From: Guillardia theta CCMP2712
Taxonomy: Eukaryota > Cryptophyceae > Pyrenomonadales > Geminigeraceae
Assembly: GCF_000315625.1 (NCBI RefSeq)
Contig: NW_005434660.1
Coordinates: forward strand, 242-63,441
DNA length: 63,200 nucleotides
Direction: 5' to 3'
The stretch's first letter is position 1; each line of letters begins with the position of its first letter. Below are positions 18,673 to 30,915 of the stretch, in pieces. A program made the translations under genes and the position numbers. Below the pieces are notes generated by a model, which was not told the DNA's origin, searched no databases, and was given only the letters and a program-made list of their open reading frames with translations.

Positions 18673-20506
18673 GGCTGTCTTCATTCGGACGTGTTTTTGG
18701 GAAAAATATGAAAGTTTTCCCCAAAATTTCTCCCAACCCCCACTTTATTCGAGTGGAAAAAGAAAGTTTTCTTTTTCCAGGCCCGGATTTCGGGAGAAAT
18801 TTAGCTTTCTTTCTCCCGCTCTGGATTTCTTGAAAAAGAAAATTCCCGCCCAAGCCATGCCGCCGGCATCGAACAATGGCGGCGGCATTGTTCATGTTGA
18901 TGACCCCATGTTCATGTTTCTGGTATCTTGTCCTGTTGAATTGATGAGACTTTACCTTTCCGCTCATCAAGCTCGAGCACTGCATGACTCTGAACCTCTT
19001 CCACGAGCTCGAAAGAAGCGAAAGGTGGAGGAGCAGCCTCGGCTCGCAAGGAATTATGCAGAATCCAGGTGGGCTGTGCTCCTGCAAGATCCTTCACTTG
19101 CTGATCCATCGTCACGTGCTGCCAAAGAATTCAGACGTACTGAGCTTTCGTTTGCCATATCCTGTTTTTCTTGACATTGTCAAACTGGCTCGTGAAGAGA
19201 AATGAGTATCATGATCAGACCACCACCGTGTGTGGGCAGCCCATGCCGCCCCTTGAACTCATGATTCTTGGTGTTCTGCGTGTGTTAGGAGGAGGGTACA
19301 GTTTCAACAATGAATGATCCGTGAAGGGAATGGGGCATGTGAGGCATCCAATCGTAACTTTTTCCACAAGTTCTGTCGAAACATGGCAAAGCAGTATCCC
19401 AAGTATGTATAACCCCCGACCACGCCAGATGAAATCTTCAAAAACCAGGGAAATGTACCGCAAGAAAAGTTTTCCAGGGTGTATCGCGTCATATGACTGT
19501 GTACATATTCCCATGACAAGACAATTGCACGCTACGATTCATTCTTGCAATCCGTGCATCAGGGAGGTCGTTATGCGCAAGAAGAGTTTGTCTTGTATGT
19601 TGGTGAAGGTCGTGTACAAACTCACAAAGGATTGTGGATCATGGTCGATCAAGGCTATCACCGTTGGAGGGTGTTAAAATGTCCTTTACCTTACATAGTC
19701 GATATTGATAGACGACAGTGGACTCGAGCATTGGAATCATGTCGGAAGGATGTGGAGTGCTTTTTTGGAAGATTGAAGATGCGTTTCAGGTGTGTGAAGA
19801 TACCGTGCAACTTTTGGTACAAGGATGAAGTGGACAACATGTTCGTGACATGTCGTATTCTTCAAAACATCATACTTGCGCATGATGCACAGACGTCGGA
19901 TGGTGCAGAAGCCGCCGATGTTCAGGTTGAAGTTGAAAACAGAGAGGATGCAGAAGCCGCCGATGTTCAGGTTGAAGTTGAAAACAGAGAGGATGAGGAA
20001 TATGATGGTATTGCAATTCACATGATTGCAATTCACAAGGAATTCGGGATTGTATCGGTTGTTTATCAAATCTTTAGTATCATTGTAAAACTCCATGATA
20101 CTGGATCCTGGCCATGGCTGATTTTTTGATTTGTACAACAACAACTCCTCTGTCAAACCTGGTATTTCACTGCCATGCTGCTGGAGGAAATCACGAACAT
20201 GCTTAGGATATGCTTCTTCAAGTAAGACATGCAACTCTGTAATTTTCCGTAGTCCTCCATCTGACACATCAAGGAACGTAAGACATGCAATAAGCCTCCC
20301 GTAAGGCTTGGCTAGTGAGGGTTTCATGCTGCCTGGTCCCGCTGGTGCCTGCATGGAGCCACTTCCCTGGTGCGCGGGAACCTTTTAATTTTCGAAAATT
20401 TGAAATGCTCGAATAAAGTGCAACTTCGACAACCTCAGATTTTTTGAAACCGGGGGAAAAGAAAACTTAATTTTTCCTTTTTCCCGGCCTCCGAATAAAG
20501 ATAGCC
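18673..20506 (+). mobile_element. PIF/Harbinger-type DNA transposon
   Basis: The 1834-bp element is bounded by 17-bp imperfect terminal inverted repeats (18673-18689 GGCTGTCTTCATTCGGA and its partner at 20490-20506). Flanking 3-bp duplications TAA lie at 18670-18672 and 20507-20509, the target preference of PIF/Harbinger elements. It encodes a degenerate DDE transposase on the plus strand. Confidence 0.88.
18830..20129 (+). pseudogene. Degenerate Harbinger-like transposase
   Basis: Family motifs appear in successive frames: FRLPYPVFLDIVKLARE near 19140-19200, LELMILGVLRVLGGGYSF near 19250-19305, ASYDCVHIPM near 19490, then YHRWRVLKCPLP and RKDVECFFGRLKMRFR near 19650-19790, ending with a DNMFVTCRILQN block. 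In the family these surround the DDE catalytic residues. Several frameshifts and stop codons interrupt the reading (for example near 19130, 19205 and 19400), too irregular for introns alone. The C-terminus has a 45-bp tandem duplication (19905-19994). A minus-strand frame at 20354-19737 begins with about 130 plausible residues and could be the remnant of a second element ORF. Confidence 0.75.
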
Positions 20507-20513
20507 TAAGCAA

Positions 20514-20546
20514 AAACCCTAAACCCTAAAACCATATAAACCCTAA
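20514..20546 (+). promoter_or_regulatory. Telo-box-like motifs upstream of the RME-8-like gene
   Basis: AAACCCTAAACCCTAAA at 20514-20530 and AAACCCTAA at 20538-20546, about 170-200 bp before the start codon at 20715 and just outside the transposon end. In plants AAACCCTAA telo boxes are promoter elements. Here it may equally be an interstitial telomeric repeat. Confidence 0.5.
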
Positions 20547-20714
20547 TGTGCTGTATGAGGGCTTGTGGATAGCTGGCTGGAATAAAATGCTAGGAAGCTT
20601 CAAGACCCGAGTCATGCTCAGACAAGAAGAACACTCGAAGAAATGAAGTAGATTCATATGAAGGCCACGTGATTCATGCTCTCTTCGTCAAGTTGGACAA
20701 TTGACTGACTGTAG

Positions 20715-23700
20715 ATGTTGGGCTTTTCCTCAGCTGCCTTTATATCACGCCCCAAGGCTATTCGTGAAGACCCAGATAGTCAGCACAAGCATGTTCGAAA
20801 AAAAGAATCTTCCAGGAGATTTCTCGTCCAGAGACAAGGATACCTCAGAAACAGTAAAAGGATTATGGAGTTGGGAGCAAAGAGTATTGCAATCTTTGAT
20901 CTCGCACTCAATCTGCGCTCAGAGATTGATGTGTCAACCATAATGACCGTCAAGGTTGGTCCAGATGAGTTTTCTTTTACCTTACAACTGCAAAAATCAG
21001 CTGAAGCTTACTCTTGCCTCCAACGAGCGGAACTTCTCAGTGTCTTGCTTCCGATTGTGCAGGGAGATGTTGGAGGTCAGATCTTTTCACTGCTCAAGTG
21101 GAGCAAGCAGATGTTATGGGCAGGAAGTCTTGATGAGAGCTACAGAAAATTTGCTAAGTACCGTATCTGGTCAGGTAAAATCACGGTAATTGAAGAGGAC
21201 AATGCAATAGCATCTACTGAGATATCCATTCACGAGATTTCGAAGGTCCAGCCTCTTGCAGATGACAACTGTGGATTGGTGCTGATGATGAAGAACAAGA
21301 GGATCATTCGCTTTACATGTCTCTGTAACGAAGAGGCGCCCTATCGGCAATTCTCCAACAGAGATAGAATGGTTCGTGCCATCACTGATTCTGCTTTGGC
21401 ACAGCTTGGAATTACCTTACCCGTAGAAAACATCCAGTCTCAGGACGCGTTTGTATTGTTTCGACTGTGGAATGCAAGCTCTATTGACAACGTCATTTCA
21501 TCGTTTGCTATTCAAAGATTGTCCAAGAAATCCAAGAAGCGAATCGTCAGTTTGAGTTCGAATGGAATGTACGAACGAGATGTTGAAAACACCTCTCTTG
21601 TTCATCACACCATTGCTTGGTCACACATCCTGCATTTTGTTCGCTATCCATTTCAAGGCGATGAACCAACTAGCCAGCCAGCCAAATCGAAGTTACCTAC
21701 TTTCGCGATATGCACACAAGATGGAAAATTACATAGATATGAACTCGCTCATCGTGATGAGATACTTACTTGTATGATGGAAATTGCCTGCAGACAGGGT
21801 ATTTGGCTTTCAGTAGCTCCGGAAGCTCTTTCTGTTGACTGGAGGATGGGAGGATCCGGATTAGATGGGGACAAAGAATATGAAGATTCTTTCTTCGAGA
21901 GATTGTCGTCGTTGACGGTCAAGGAAGATAACGTTTTGCAGTGGGTTGACATGGCGAACGAGTGCAATTGTAATTTTTCTGGATCTTCATTGGGCAGAGT
22001 GCTGTCGAGAAAAATTCTCCAAAATTTTTTAAATATTTCCGTCCGACAAGAAAAGCATAATGCGAACATCACGGTGCCACTTCTCATGGCATTCTTAAAG
22101 TTGTTGAGTTCGAGAAGTGCTTTTGAAGAGATTCCACTCCTACGAAAAGACGTGTCAAACATCTGGACTCAATTTCTGTCTCTGATCTTGAGCGACAATG
22201 ATTTGGTGTCTCTTGCTGTCACTGGCGCCATTCGATCAATGATCCGCTTCTCGAATCGTGGAATATCCGACAAAATGCGAAATGGCATCGAGAAATATGA
22301 GACAGCCAACTCATCCTCAATCGTAGACAACGAATTGGTTTCCATCATTTTAGAGAAGATCGCAAATGTGTCCAACCGATGCAATCCTAAGAGCCCCATT
22401 GCAATCTTCGGAATCATGGAAATCATTGATAAAATTTTCACATGCCGTACTAGCATGATGGACTCAGAGCTTGCTGAACGAATGTCACGGAGTCTCTCCA
22501 ATGCAATTGATGACCTCTGTGGGCTCTGCCGCATGCCCAACCGTGTTGTGTGCAAGCGTTCAACACAGCTGCTTATCACAATACTCCAAGATGCCGATGA
22601 GAAGAAAAGGATTGAATTACAAAATGCGTTGCGAAGTAGGTGCATACTCCTTCCGCACATCCGCTACGTCATCAGCTCAGCTTCGTTACACTTGTCTACT
22701 GCTGTTGATTCCAGTGTTGAGGTGCAGTCGTCTTTTCACTTTGCTCTCCATCAGGAAAAGGATACAAGAGCACTCTTTTCCGGCCACATGGATTCCGATC
22801 AGGCCGACTTATCTGCGAACTTGATCGAGCTGCTCGTCGAAGGGAATCCATGCAGCATGGATCTCCTCTCTCGCATCCTCCCTGCCTCCTTATTCTCTTC
22901 CCTCCGCGTCCCATGGCAAGAGTCTGCGACAGCCACCCTGCAACAAAGGGGAAGATCTGCCAGGGTGCGATCGGCAGTGAACAATTGGCCCCTCTTATTT
23001 CAGAGGCTTCGATCGGATCTTTCCGATGCATCTCTCATTTGGAATGAGAGCACGCGTAATGAACTGCGTGAGGCTTTGCAGGAGGAGGAAGAGGCGCTGA
23101 TAGCGTCAATAGAGGTCTACGGGGCCTCAAATGTGACTTGGAATGACGAGGATTTCTTCGTACACTACAGGAGCCTCGAGCAGGAAGTGCGAGTGGGAGC
23201 ATATTACCTCCGATTTGTTCTCTTTGATGATTTCGACGTGGAGGTACTGGGATCAGGAGCAAGTCGCTTTCTCGGGCAGTTGTACCATTCCTTCCTCACA
23301 GAGCAGAACCCAGCGGTCAAGGTGGACTGTCTGCTGGCAATGTCGAAGGTGTACAAGCGATGGAGCAATCAGCCGTTTGACTCCCTCACCCTCTCGTCCC
23401 TTGTTCGTATCCTTGCAGACACTGACTGCAGCAAGAATGTCAGGAACGCCCTGATCGATTTTCTCCAGACGGTAAGTGAAAGAGATTCTTCTGATATCAA
23501 CTTACATGGTTTGCAGGCCATATGTAACCCGGTCAATGCACGAAACCTGCTTTCATTCCCTCTCTTCATACCCTCTATCCTCCAGATTCTTTCCAGCAGC
23601 ATGTCAAGTGATTATGTACAGATGGACTGGATCAGTATGGACAAGATTGGAATGACCATTAAGTGCGCTAACCTGCTACATGTTCTTGTCTCTCGAACTT

Positions 23701-26700
23701 CATCAAAAGCAACCAACAAGATTGTTCGCCCTCTCCCGCTTGCTCAAAGAGTGCTTTCCAAGGATGAACGAGTACGTCAAGTCGTCTGGTTGCTCCTCCT
23801 TCCTAATGAAACCTTTCTCTGTCGTATGCTCGAAATCGTTGAAATTCTCTTGCAGCAGAGCGGATGTTGTTCATTCCTTCCAGCAACGAAATCTCTCCTT
23901 TTGTATCTACTGATCAATTGTGTTGATTTTTCTCGGTCAATTCAATCCGGAAGCGAGCAAGGAGAGGCTGTCAAAGATAGCTTGCTGGAGAAGGCTGGTA
24001 AAATGATCGGACAGATGTGGGAAGGAAGCGAGAACAACAACAGCTGTACATGCAAGATCGAGGTGCAAGAGACCATGCTGGATTTGATCCCGATTTCACT
24101 CTTCTTGCTTCTCAAGAAGGAAGGCGCAACTTCCTTCGTACGTACCCTGTCCTCCGAACGAAAAGATGTGTCAATCCTTTGGACCAGGAGCATGAGAGAA
24201 AGAATGTCACAGGCCTTGAAGTTGCACCTTTGCAGAACTTTACGAGAAGAGCAGGAAGGAAAGATAGGCTTCGAAAGAATGCCGAAGATTGTCTACAACG
24301 AGCATATCGAATCAGATTGGCTTGGATGCGAAGACTTTGGCTACTACTTGTCCCATCTTGAAAGCTCCTCTTCCATGGTCTCTCCCACCGACATCGTTCA
24401 ATTCCGCCAACTTATTCTGCAACGACTCGCGGATGCCTCAACCGGCTTATCGACCCAGGCGATTCTGCTGTCACTACTTGCGAATATCATGGAGGAGAAT
24501 CACGTGCTACAGTTCGAAGAGGACGCGCATGCTGTCAAACAGTCCGAAGAGACTGAAGAAGCAGGCAAGGAGGATTCGTCGCGATTCGCCGAGTTCAAAA
24601 TCCTCGCAGGACTGCTCAAAGAAGATGCCATGTATCAAGAGGAAGCAGGAAGGGGAGGAGGAGGAGGCAATCGGAGTCCAAGCAGGGAGAGGATGATGGT
24701 GCAGATGAATGTGATGCGCGTGTGCAGATGGATGGTGAAGGCTTCTCCCGATAGCAGTTCGACCGTCAGTTCGACCGTCTCTCTGTGTATCCAGCTGGGC
24801 ATCGCAGACTTTGTGGATTCGGTGCTTAAGCAGTGCATCTCGTGCATGTTTGTGAGCAGAAAGCCAGGAGAGGAAACTAACGTACTTGGGGGCTCGACTG
24901 CGGGAGATTCAGTTGATAGTCAATCTGAATCAGATTGTATCCTACAGCTCACGTTGGCTGCCATTCGCTTCGCCTCTGACTTTGCACGATATCCTGAGGG
25001 TCTCAACAGGTGGGAGCGCGAACAGGGCATTGTGCATGTGCTGCTGCTTTGCTTGCAGAGTGACCATAGCGACATCATACAAGCGGCGATCGAATGCATG
25101 GGTCATGTCTGCTCCTCCCAGCTGCTGCATGCTGCTCTCATTCGCGGGCACTTTCACCTTCTGCTCTTGCGACAGTTATTGCGAGATGTCTTTGCCATGA
25201 CGGATGGAGCAGATCGGGTGACTGTGTCGATAGTGAGCATACGCACTCGCTGCCTGTCCACCTGTCAGGCCCTCTACTCCTTCGCCTTTGGCAAGCACAA
25301 CACGCAAGAGATCCAGGAGGAGCTTGTCTGCCTCCTCACTGCCCCCATGCTCGAGCGCCTTGACAGCGCCGCAGAGTTTCTCGGGATCTTTGCGGCGGAG
25401 CATCGGACGCCCGACTTGGTGTGGGGGAGCTGCAACCGGCGAGAGCTGCGCAGCCTCGTCAAGAAGACGTTCAAGCATCTCAACGTAACGTCTCCTCAAA
25501 TCAACGAGCAGCCTCCCAGCTGGCCTTCCTTGACTGGCTCGCCCAGCGTCAGCGAAGAATCAGCGAGCATGTCCAACGACATTGCAAAATTTTCTTATTC
25601 AAACATCTGCAACCTCACGCGTGTTGGAGGGATTTACATTGAGATATTCAATGATCAGGTCGGGATATTCTTTGGTTTGCTTCTTCTCTTCTGCTAACTT
25701 TGCCCCGAATCTTCTCAGCCAAACTGGCCTCTGGAAGATCCTGCCACCCTGCTAGGGAAACTTTTTGATGCTATGGCGCATGGGGTGAGCTGCATGACTG
25801 GTGTAAACGAGAGCTGAATGGGGTGTTAGGTGGAGGGAAATGAAATGACAGACAATCAGAAAGTGGAAGCTATGAAGGCGGCTTTGAACATTGCAAAAAG
25901 ACTTCCCTCTTCCTCCGTGTTGAGGTCTTTCATTCTGACACTGCCTTCGTCGGTCTCTCTTCTCTGCCATTGACTTTGTTTTTCAGCTCCCCAACTCGCA
26001 TCGTCCTCCTCGCCGACCTCCTTCCAGCTCAGGAAGATTTCTGGGAACAAGAGGTACTGTCAGGCGATCAAGGGAGTGAAGGAACCAGCGCAAACTCCAA
26101 ACAAGGGAAGTGGAAACTATATGTCCTCGTCTTTGAACTTCTCGCCGTTGGATCGCAAGACTCCCGAGCCGCAAAAATCCTTTGTGAACAGGTGATGCTG
26201 AGACGATGGTGTCCTAGAAGCTCAGATGTGTTGTTGTCGTATGATGATGTGGAGGGGGTGGAAGGGGGGATCAGAAATACCAAAGTAAGGTGATATGATT
26301 GGGGGAGGAGGAAACAGGAGAATTCAAGGGAACTGGTGAGGGGCAGGAGGAACATGTTGATGCTCCTTGACTCTCGAGACTCAAGGCAATTTTCAGGGGG
26401 TGGCTCAGAGGCTGCTGGGATTCCTCAACGCGTCACTTGGAATCTTTTCTCCGTCGCTCTGTCTCGATGAATCGCGTAAGATGATTGCAAGACTTGTGTT
26501 GAAAGCTTGACGATACCAACAAGATCAAGCCGAAGCTTTTGACTCATCTGCTTCATGTCGAGAGTTGAAGGATTGCTTGGAGAGTGTTGTGGTTTCAACC
26601 CTTCGATGTCTTAGGCAAGTTTCAAGATTCCTTCCCTCACAGTTTCGACGTCTCTGTCAAGAATCTTACCTGACGGTCCTCCTGCTTCTCCTCTTCAAAG

Positions 26701-28351
26701 ATTCGATTCCCATGTCTCTGCGAGCTGAGGCAGCTTCGTCCATCTCTGAATTCTGCACGTCGGAAAATGCTGAGAGGATGAAAGAGTATTTAAAGATGGT
26801 TTGTCCTCGCCATCTTGTCAGTGAGCTAGCTCGACCGCGAAAAGAAGACAATCAGATCCTTCATGTCGTGTTGGCAGTTGATCAAGATGTCAAGACAGAG
26901 GAGAGCGAGTGGAATCGTGATGATTGTCAGGAAGTTTTGACGTTTCTGTGTGAGTCTCGACAAAATTTCTCCTGGGAAATTTCGCGGTTAAGCTATCTGG
27001 AAAAGCAAGAAAGCAGAAGAGTCGGGGACTACTTGATTGACAACCTCAACATTCTCTTGAAGGTAGATCAACCGCACTTGCTCTCTTGGCTCGCGCTCTA
27101 TCTCTGTCTCTTCCCGCTCTCTTCCCTCTTAGCTTTGCCCCTCTTAGCTCCCTTCTCCTCTTCTGTATAAGTGTCTCATCACAGCTTTCCAGGAAGGGAA
27201 AGATCAATCGCAGCTGATCAAAGATCCTGCCTCCTTCTTCAGGATCTGCTCGGTGATATGCCGCAGAGCGTTGAAACTTTGATGACGAGATGGCGGGCAG
27301 GAGGAGGTGAAGCACAACACAGACACCAACGAGGCGATCGCTGAGTGGCCAGATGGCTGCGAGCGACTCAAACAAGTCCTTGAGTCGCTGGGTTGGCTTG
27401 CAAGAGGAGGACTCGTGCCTCGATCAGTTTGGGACGAGAAGGTATAGAACTGAATCCTCTCCCTTTTGCTCTTTGTCCTTCCCTCATCATCACCTGCTCT
27501 CCCTCGGCTCCAGTGTTCTCTGACTTCTCCTCCAGGCCATCTGTCTGGTGCCGTCGCTCATGAAAGTTCTTTCCGCCATGTCCAGATCCTCCCACCCGAT
27601 TCGCCCGAGTCAGCTACGGCAGATCATGCGAGTCCTCCTTCCTGCTGTATCTTGTGAGGGAGTTTCAGAGTTCTTTCGCATCCCCGACAATGTTCGGTCG
27701 CTGATTTGGATGGTGATGGAGGTGAAAGGGAGGAGGCTGAGGAGGTGCTGGCTGTCCTCTTATGCATGGCAGGGGTCGAGGCATGAGGATGCGGCGGGCG
27801 AAGAGGTGCTGGCAGCATCTGTTCACATCCTTGCAGCGATGATGCGCGAGAATTCGTCGATAGTGGAGGTTAGTGAGTGGAAGTTGCCAGGGACTGACGG
27901 CGTGTGCAGCTCGTGCTTCAAGACGGCATCATGCTTTCCCAGCTGAAGGTCAACTAATGCCAGTCATGTCGGAGCTCACTTGACCGCAGGCGATGGCCGA
28001 GCGGCGTGAGCCCAACGTCCTGCACCTCATGGGCGAGATGCTGGCGCACCCGAGCATGGGGGAGGCGAGTAGCCTCGTCTTCTCCTCGGCGCTGACCCTC
28101 CGTCATCATAGTCTGTGCGGCTTGCAATCCCTGAACGAACTTTCTGGGACCGCGTGGAGGAGGCTTCGCCACTGGTTGCTCCTGCTGCCCCCGTGCACTT
28201 TTGACGTTTTCTGCAGGTTGGTTGGGATAGCCCGGCTTTCAAGCGGCTACACTCTGAAGTGCTGCCGTCAATCGTATGGCGAGCTGTACCTGAGGAGGAG
28301 GAGGAGGAGGAGGAGGAGGAGGCAGGGGGGAGGGAAGGAAAGCAGAGATGA
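20715..28351 (+). CDS. RME-8/DNAJC13/GRV2-type endosomal protein, J domain not found
   Basis: The first exon is an uninterrupted 1650-codon stretch to 25659, followed by at least ten short introns. Near residues 140-330 there are PH-like segments (KFAKYRIWS..., then VSLSSNGMY...). Around residue 775 comes the family hallmark LIWNESTRNELREAL, followed by VTWNDEDFFVHY and VGAYYLRFVL. A second IWxxxMR repeat (ILWTRSMRERM) is near 1160 and a third (LVWGSCNRRELR) near 1570. Armadillo-like repeats fill the rest, and exons to 28351 continue the C-terminal half, ending in a Glu run. In animals and plants this protein sits on endosomes with retromer/WASH and recruits Hsc70 through a central J domain. 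That domain would lie near residues 1240-1330, but no HPD is present. Exon ends after 27.9 kb are tentative. Confidence 0.82.
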
Positions 28352-28981
28352 GATGATGATCATGGATATGTAGGAGGAGGAAAAAGAGGATCTTTGTTAT
28401 TGTTTTGTACTTTACTTTTCGATGTTAGTCCACGATTTTTTTTGTTGTGCCATGAATGATCGTCAGATCTCACGTGGGACCCTTAAACGTGACCCCTCCT
28501 TTCTTGTTGACTGGGGTCCTCTCCTGATTGGTCAACACGGCTGCTCAACACTTCATTCTTCCTCGATTTCTCCTAGGCGGTTTTACACGTTCTTTTTCAT
28601 TCCACTCGCATCGTATGCACGTTGAGTCACGCGTATCCTCAAGGATACTTGTGACGCTAAATGAAAGTTTCCATGTGTCACCATTATCTGCACCATTATG
28701 TGGGAAGTGAATCAGGGAGGGGAGGGGGGGAGACAGAGACAGAGACGGAGAGATGGAGAGATGGAGAGACTTGGGTAAGAGAGAGATCTAAGAGACAAAC
28801 CCACGAGGAAAGAGACAACCAAGGTGGGACAGGTGGGACAGAAGATGGCAGAAAGGGAGTGATTGTGCGCGTCGAATTTGGAGTCAAATAACTTGATTCT
28901 TTCAAGTGTCCAGCTGACTTGGATGAGCGTTTCTCACTCTTGTCATCCCCCCATCTGTGAGTGTTTTGAATTACATACAAT
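28352..28981. other. Intergenic, with a GAGACA/GAGAT microsatellite
   Basis: No gene recognised. A purine-rich tract (GGGGAGACAGAGACAGAGACGGAGAGATGG) spans about 28715-28770. Confidence 0.5.
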
Positions 28982-29371
28982 ATGGATCTGATTGCTTGGA
29001 AGATCATTGGAATGCCCACTCAAAGAGTCGTTGAGTTTGTATCTGACAACGAACTTTCGATCATCGTTTTCCTTGTGAGGTACGCTTGCTCGCGCATTGC
29101 GCTTAATGCAATGCAGGTTCTCGGATGGATCTTGTGCTTTACGGGTATCGTTGACGTAGAGGCAGCGAAGCTTTCCATCGGCCATCATCGAGGGCAGGAA
29201 AGAATTCTCTCGCAGAAGGGTGAGCGGTACACGAGTGCGAGTGTTGTTTACAGTTTGCTTGGCCTTTGTCTTGCTGGATTTTGTGCATTCACTTTCTACA
29301 ACAAAATCTTGCGAAGAAGCAAATCGTTGTCGTTGATCAAGGTAAAAAAGTACAGCCTGGATCTCCCGTAG
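28982..29371 (+). CDS. Small predicted membrane protein
   Basis: A 129-codon frame from MDLIAWKIIG with two hydrophobic segments (VLGWILCFTGIV and SVVYSLLGLCLAGFCAF) and a basic end (KILRRSK). A 42-nt interval at 29080-29121 (GTGAGG...GCAG) could be an intron without changing frame. The gene would be convergent with the rhodopsin gene. No family recognised, and a longer minus-strand frame overlaps it, so confidence is limited. Confidence 0.35.
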   Translation: MDLIAWKIIGMPTQRVVEFVSDNELSIIVFLVRYACSRIALNAMQVLGWILCFTGIVDVEAAKLSIGHHRGQERILSQKGERYTSASVVYSLLGLCLAGFCAFTFYNKILRRSKSLSLIKVKKYSLDLP

Positions 29372-29683
29372 TCTGTACTCATCACGTGAACCAAGAAAAG
29401 CTTGAGTGTATCGTCTTACAAGATGTAATATCCTGTTCAGCATATGTAAGGTTTGATTCTCAGCAGCGCATGATTCAACAACTGAGCACGACAATCGTGA
29501 TTCATGCGAGGATAATTCAACCATCCAGTTAAATTAAATTTCTCAGACATCTAAATCTGATCAACCAAGAAAATCCTACGAGAGTGACATAAATGCCCAT
29601 AACTGCTATCTACAAACACAACGTTGCAACGCCTTGCTCAGATGTAAGATTCAACGGGAGCTTTCGTCATCTGTGTTCCATAG

Positions 29684-30915
29684 CTAGGAGCCTGAAATTA
29701 AAAAAAGAAAATCAGGATATAATATGTCCATACGATTGCAACTCGCCTCTCTGATTGGCGCAAAAGACTTAAAGTTTGTGATTCGATCCAAGCCGTCATG
29801 GCTCAACAACAGAACGAATCCAAACACCTAAGCAACTCTCTCACAACACCATCACAAGTGCATGAGCAACATGTCTCGTACCACTTTGGACATGATGTCA
29901 AGAACAGCATAGATCATGATCTCAAAGTTTGGAGACCAGTCTCCAGTGCCCTCTGAGAAAATGAATACCAACGGATACCTGCGATATTGTCAAATGCAAG
30001 AACAGATCCTTGTGTATCTATTACAATCCCCAAGTGATCGCTGCAATCCAAGCCACTTTGCTGTACATCTCAACCACAGAAGGATTACTTCTGTCGACCA
30101 AAGCTCGATATCCCCTGAGCATGGTCTGTGATGCAAGTTAATTTGCACACATGCAAACATCAATGAGTGGTCACTTACGTAGACCAGAGGAGCGAAAATC
30201 AACAGCGACAGAGAGAACCAAAGCCATTTGATGTGCCCAGAAGAAATAGAAGCCATGAATCCACCGAAGATCATAAGCATATCCGCTGCGATAATCTGTT
30301 TCCTTCATCAGGAATATGTACGCCCAAGAATGACACGTTCACTCACAGCAATGTTCAAACCAGTATCTGCACCGACGATCAAACCCAAATTCAGAAAGAT
30401 CAAAGATGTCGTGAAGAACCAATCGACGTATCTGTCACAAACAAACATTCAGAGCATGTGTGCATGTGTTCACACTCCACTGACCTGACGTAGAACAACT
30501 GACGACAGTTTGGAGTGATCAACCATCCTTGTCCGCTCAACATAGCATAATATGCAAATGTTGAAATGGCTGTTACATAGCACATGATGAAGTAGAACTA
30601 TGTTGAGAAACTCATGAGTAAGGCAGATCCGAGAGCATCGCAAGTTCACCTTGCGTTTTTCATGGGCTGCTTTGAAGGCCATCAAAACAAATGCCACCGT
30701 TGTTACGCCCATGATGAGGAAAGAAACTTGGGGCATATCAGTAATGAGTGTGTCAGATGCATCTCATCCTCACCAGCTAGAAAGAATTCCCCCGTCTGTG
30801 TAACGAGCTGCAGGTCGACAACCTTGCACACTTCCACGGCAGAACTCACATCCATCCACAGGAGGCTCAAGAATAGAAGAGCTGTCAAGCGCATGGGCGG
30901 CATGCTCTTTGCCAT
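29684..30915 (-). CDS. Microbial (type I) rhodopsin
   Basis: Eight exons join in phase: 30915-30774, 30726-30650, 30597-30485, 30431-30347, 30295-30179, 30125-30025, 29978-29882 and 29827-29684, with introns of 46-54 nt. The result is about 291 residues with a signal-like start (MRLTALLFLSLLWMDVSSA) and seven hydrophobic helices. Helix C reads RYVDWFFTTSLIFLNL, so the positions of bacteriorhodopsin R82, D85, T89 and D96 are R, D, T and N. Helix F has WGLYPLVF. Helix G has VLDIMSK, giving the D212 equivalent and the retinal-binding Lys. It is a light-absorbing retinal membrane protein; pump, channel or sensor cannot be decided from sequence alone. The last exon may be spliced further, which would alter the final 25-30 residues. 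Confidence 0.9.

Noticed and set aside
19737-20354. 205-codon minus-strand frame as an independent gene
   Set aside because: It overlaps the transposase in antisense for half its length; only noted as a possible second transposon ORF remnant.
28943-29524. 193-codon minus-strand frame opposite the small membrane protein
   Set aside because: No domain or compositional logic; the plus-strand frame has two membrane segments and plausible splice sites. Kept in mind as an alternative.
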